Part shown: positions 5,739-8,205 of the stretch, piece after piece
Position numbering within the stretch: position 1 is the stretch's first letter
Layout: each line of letters begins with the position of its first letter
From: Gammaproteobacteria bacterium RBG_16_57_12
GTDB lineage: Bacteria > Pseudomonadota > Gammaproteobacteria > RBG-16-57-12
Direction of reading: 5' to 3'
Assembly (NCBI GenBank): GCA_001801365.1
Contig: MGXL01000081.1
Span: forward strand, 1-8,205
DNA length: 8,205 nucleotides
Position numbers and translations under genes: made by a program
Notes under the pieces: generated by a model
The model's input: the letters and a program-made list of their open reading frames with translations, nothing else
Database searches by the model: none
What the model was told of the DNA's origin: nothing

Positions 5739-6311
5739 TCAGCGTTGCCGTTCCAGATATTCATCAAATCCGAGCTGCTGCTCGCGATGCTCGGCCACAT
5801 ACTTCAAGGCCTGCATGAACCTTTCACGGGGGATGAAACCGGGAATCCGCAGAATAATTTCAGCGCGCTCGTTGAGAAACATGACCGTGGGGGTCACCTG
5901 TCCCTTGATACGGCGGGCAAACTGGTTTTCGTAGCTGTCACGGCCCTGCATGTCAACCAGCGCACGGTTGCCGTTGATATCAATGGCAACCACATCAAAA
6001 TACCGCTGCGTGGTGTTCACTATGGCCTGATCGCCAAAATTCTCGTCATAGAAGCGTTGGCAGGCCCCGCAGCCATCCTGGTGAAAGAACAGCATCAGGC
6101 GTTTGCCCTGCCCCGCGGCTTCGGCGACATCTTCGGGGATATCCAGAAACGACGGCTTGAACCAGGCCGGCAAATCTTGCGAGTGATCCGGCACCCGACC
6201 GGCAGGGGGTGCCTCCAATGCAACAACGCCTGCCGGGGAGAGGCTCAGCAAAAGCAGCCCTGCGATACTGCACAGATATCTGACATATCCTGTCCAGACC
6301 AACGCCATCAT
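5739..6311 (-). CDS. soxW: SoxW-like periplasmic thioredoxin
   Basis: The product has 190 residues. A signal peptide spans about 1-31 (hydrophobic 13-31, cleavage near Val-Val-Ala). The thioredoxin-fold domain carries the redox pair CGAC at 81-84 within FFHQDGCGACQRFYDENF, a VVAIDINGNRALVD strand (107-120), the conserved cis-proline at 141 (QVTPTVMFL), and the C-terminal IPGFIPRERFMQALKYV (156-172) typical of SoxW-like proteins. SoxW is thought to reduce disulfides on Sox carrier proteins such as SoxY, using electrons from a SoxV/CcdA-type membrane protein, which is not in the window. A double ATG opens the gene and the Shine-Dalgarno is weak (GCGGGC). The gene begins 29 nt after the multihaem cytochrome stop, so co-transcription is likely. 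It could also be a general thioredoxin-2-family protein, but its proximity to fccAB and soxYZ favours SoxW. Confidence 0.8.
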   Translation of the reverse strand: MMALVWTGYVRYLCSIAGLLLLSLSPAGVVALEAPPAGRVPDHSQDLPAWFKPSFLDIPEDVAEAAGQGKRLMLFFHQDGCGACQRFYDENFGDQAIVNTTQRYFDVVAIDINGNRALVDMQGRDSYENQFARRIKGQVTPTVMFLNERAEIILRIPGFIPRERFMQALKYVAEHREQQLGFDEYLERQR

Positions 6312-6340
6312 GCCCGCAAGCCAGCCGCCGGAATCCCAGG

Positions 6341-8205
6341 CTATGGCAGGTTGTTACAGGTACCGGTCATCCAGCCCTGGCCCGAACCTTCCGACCCCGT
6401 GAACTTGCGTGAACCGCAGCTCTTCGGATCCCAGTTCCCGCTTTCATTGAAATTCACGATCTTGAGAATCGCATTATAGTAGTAGGGACCCTTGAACAGG
6501 GGCTGGGTTATCCCGCCGCTGACTTGCAGCGGATGCTCCACACCGCCCGTGGCAAAGGTATCGCCACCCTGGTTGGCCGGCTGATAGATGGCCTCGGTAG
6601 GGCAGGTCGGGTTACACAGCTCCTGGCCAAGATCGTTGAGGTTGACCAGGAGGGCCTTGTTCTTCCAGCCATGCGGGGTTGAGACATGACACCACATGCA
6701 CTTCATGCGCTTCAGGCGGCTGGCATGTTTGGTATGCAGGTTCTCGCTGCCCGACTTGCGAAAGCCGCTGGAACCCGTGGCATCGGGATCCGCGTAGTTA
6801 CTATACTGATGGCACTTGAAGCACAGGTCATCGAGCTGATCGGTGCGGGTATCCGGCGTATTGCAGTCAGAGGTACAGGGCGTGCCGGTCATGAAATCGT
6901 ACTTGCCCTTCAGGATGAAAGGCAGGTCCGAACCATGCGGCCCCCAGGGGGTGCCGTCATAGGTCGCCTGCCCGTCGGGATCCACGGTGCCGCTTGGCGT
7001 ATCCTGACCGTGACAGTCGGAACAGTACATGGTCTGGGTGCCCACATTGCCGTCCCACGGGGACAGCCATTGCCCGCTGCCGATTATCCCCCGCACAGCC
7101 TTGCTGCGGCCGGTGGGTGCAGTGATCGGGTGCCAGGAGCGGTGATTATTCCAGTCCAGATTGCAGGTGCCGAAGTCTTCGCAGGAAAAATTATTGGGGT
7201 AGGCCCCCGCCTCGGCGCCCATGTTCTGATTTTCACCCTCGTGCCCGGCCGGCGCCTGGAATTCGCGGGCGTTGCTGGTGTACTGGGTCATGCCGTTGGT
7301 GTTATAGGGCGTCAATCCGGCGGTGTATCCCACGGTTAACGGATTATCATAGGCATACTTGGAATGGCACTTGTAGCAGATCTGATACTCGCGGGTGACA
7401 TAGCTCGCCGTGATGGCATTGCTCATGTCGGCGCCAGACGCCACATTGCCTTTTTTAACGGTAAAGGTGACCGGATCGCTGAAAAATGACTGGCCGGGAT
7501 AGACCGGCTCCACGCCCCAGGAGCCGCGCAATACGCCCGAAATGATATTGGTATGGGCGCCGCGGCCCTCGACCGCGCTCCAGTGATCATGGGTGCCTTC
7601 GACATCGGGGGTCTGCGGATTGGCGGCATTGGCGGCCCGGTTGCGGATCATCCGGTGGGTATTATGGCAGTCGGTGCACTCGACATGGCGGTTCTGTGAG
7701 TTGCCCTTGCCCAGCAGCAGCTGCGTCTCGAGAAAATCCTTGCCCGCGCCGGCCACCTTGGCGGTGCCGCCCTCGCCACCGATCGTATGCACTTCCGCGC
7801 CGAAGGCGGGCTGATCCGCGCTGGTGATGGGCATGCGGTAGGCGCGCGTGAATTCACTCTTGATGTTCGGTGCCGGGAAATTGACCGTTCCCTGATTGTT
7901 CAGGGTGGCGCCATCGGCCGAGTGGCACTGGAAACAGGTTTCTTCAAGGGCGGAGCCGCCCCCCGCCCGCGGCTTGGCCGAGGTGCAGGCGCCTCCGGCA
8001 TAGGTGGTGCAGGTGGCTTCGCGCAGCAGACGCTGCGCCCCCTGCACCGTATGGGCATCATGGCAGTTCAGGCAGGCGGCCCGCCACACCGGAAAACTGC
8101 CGTCCGCGGGAAAGCCCCGCTGGGTGGCCGCGGCTACGGTATAGGTCTCATTCGCCACATTGGGGTTGGCATGGGCGGAATCCGGCCAGCCGCCCTTGTT
8201 GTGGC
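6341..8205 (-). CDS. Large multihaem c-type cytochrome (at least 7 haems), 5' end outside the window
   Basis: The visible part is 620 residues and its frame stays open to the right edge, so no true start or signal peptide is seen; the GTG at 8158 is internal. The first visible codon after the edge is a His followed by NKGGWPDSAHANPN, which may be the end of a further CxxCH. Seven CxxCH motifs are visible, at residues 44-48, 90-94, 176-180, 276-280, 394-398, 461-465 and 502-506. Spacing is loose (about 40-120 residues), unlike dense cytochrome wires. Recurrent His-rich patches (GTHDHW, NNHRSWHP, NLHTKH, GPHGSD, TPHGWK) could supply distal ligands. Extra non-haem cysteine pairs (such as CTSDC, CNPTC and the final CGS...CNN) may form disulfides. 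GPHGS and CHVSTPHGW resemble segments in multihaem cytochromes of metal-respiring bacteria. The location (periplasmic or extracellular) and electron partner are unknown. Neighbouring soxW and fccAB suggest a role in sulfur-derived electron flow. Confidence 0.9.
   Translation of the reverse strand, partial: HNKGGWPDSAHANPNVANETYTVAAATQRGFPADGSFPVWRAACLNCHDAHTVQGAQRLLREATCTTYAGGACTSAKPRAGGGSALEETCFQCHSADGATLNNQGTVNFPAPNIKSEFTRAYRMPITSADQPAFGAEVHTIGGEGGTAKVAGAGKDFLETQLLLGKGNSQNRHVECTDCHNTHRMIRNRAANAANPQTPDVEGTHDHWSAVEGRGAHTNIISGVLRGSWGVEPVYPGQSFFSDPVTFTVKKGNVASGADMSNAITASYVTREYQICYKCHSKYAYDNPLTVGYTAGLTPYNTNGMTQYTSNAREFQAPAGHEGENQNMGAEAGAYPNNFSCEDFGTCNLDWNNHRSWHPITAPTGRSKAVRGIIGSGQWLSPWDGNVGTQTMYCSDCHGQDTPSGTVDPDGQATYDGTPWGPHGSDLPFILKGKYDFMTGTPCTSDCNTPDTRTDQLDDLCFKCHQYSNYADPDATGSSGFRKSGSENLHTKHASRLKRMKCMWCHVSTPHGWKNKALLVNLNDLGQELCNPTCPTEAIYQPANQGGDTFATGGVEHPLQVSGGITQPLFKGPYYYNAILKIVNFNESGNWDPKSCGSRKFTGSEGSGQGWMTGTCNNLP

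Noticed and set aside
6686..7339. Plus-strand open frame of about 217 codons opposite the multihaem cytochrome
   Set aside because: It is antisense to seven well-spaced haem motifs, has an Ala/Gly/Val-rich composition typical of a shadow frame, and has no recognisable domain.

Overview
The window looks like part of a proteobacterial sulfur-oxidiser chromosome, most likely gammaproteobacterial. The evidence is a flavocytochrome c sulfide dehydrogenase pair (fccA/fccB), a soxYZ pair, a SoxW-like periplasmic thioredoxin and c-type cytochromes, one of them large and multihaem. No rRNA, tRNA, insertion sequence, CRISPR array or integrase was seen. The organism assignment is inference from gene content; there is no phylogenetic marker here.

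Layout from left to right. (1) At the left edge a small exported one-haem protein runs leftward and is cut by the window end. This end is AT-richer than the rest: a hand count gives about 46% GC over the first 480 nt, against about 58-65% in lines sampled further right. (2) A leftward gene encodes a polytopic membrane protein fused to a spermidine-synthase-like SAM-binding domain. (3) A 184-nt divergent spacer carries a 20-bp dyad over a TATAAT hexamer. (4) soxY and soxZ run rightward. (5) A strong 48-nt hairpin sits between soxZ and the convergent fccB. (6) A leftward block holds, in transcription order, the multihaem cytochrome (5' end beyond the right edge), the SoxW-like thioredoxin, a DUF3530 alpha/beta-hydrolase-like protein, fccA and fccB. 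The last three are joined by two 4-nt ATGA stop/start overlaps, so they are almost certainly one translationally coupled unit. A TATAAT hexamer upstream of the DUF3530 gene may give it its own promoter.

How the genes could work together (inference): FccAB oxidises sulfide in the periplasm and passes electrons through its single-haem subunit. Sulfane or polysulfide sulfur could be loaded on the C-terminal cysteine of SoxY in the SoxYZ carrier. The SoxW-like thioredoxin could reduce or recycle that cysteine, and the multihaem cytochrome could move electrons onward. No soxXA, soxB, soxCD or soxV is present in the window. Two departures from the textbook stand out: SoxY ends in GGCY instead of GGCGG, and the hydrolase-like protein coupled to fccAB has glycine where the catalytic serine of the nucleophile elbow would be.
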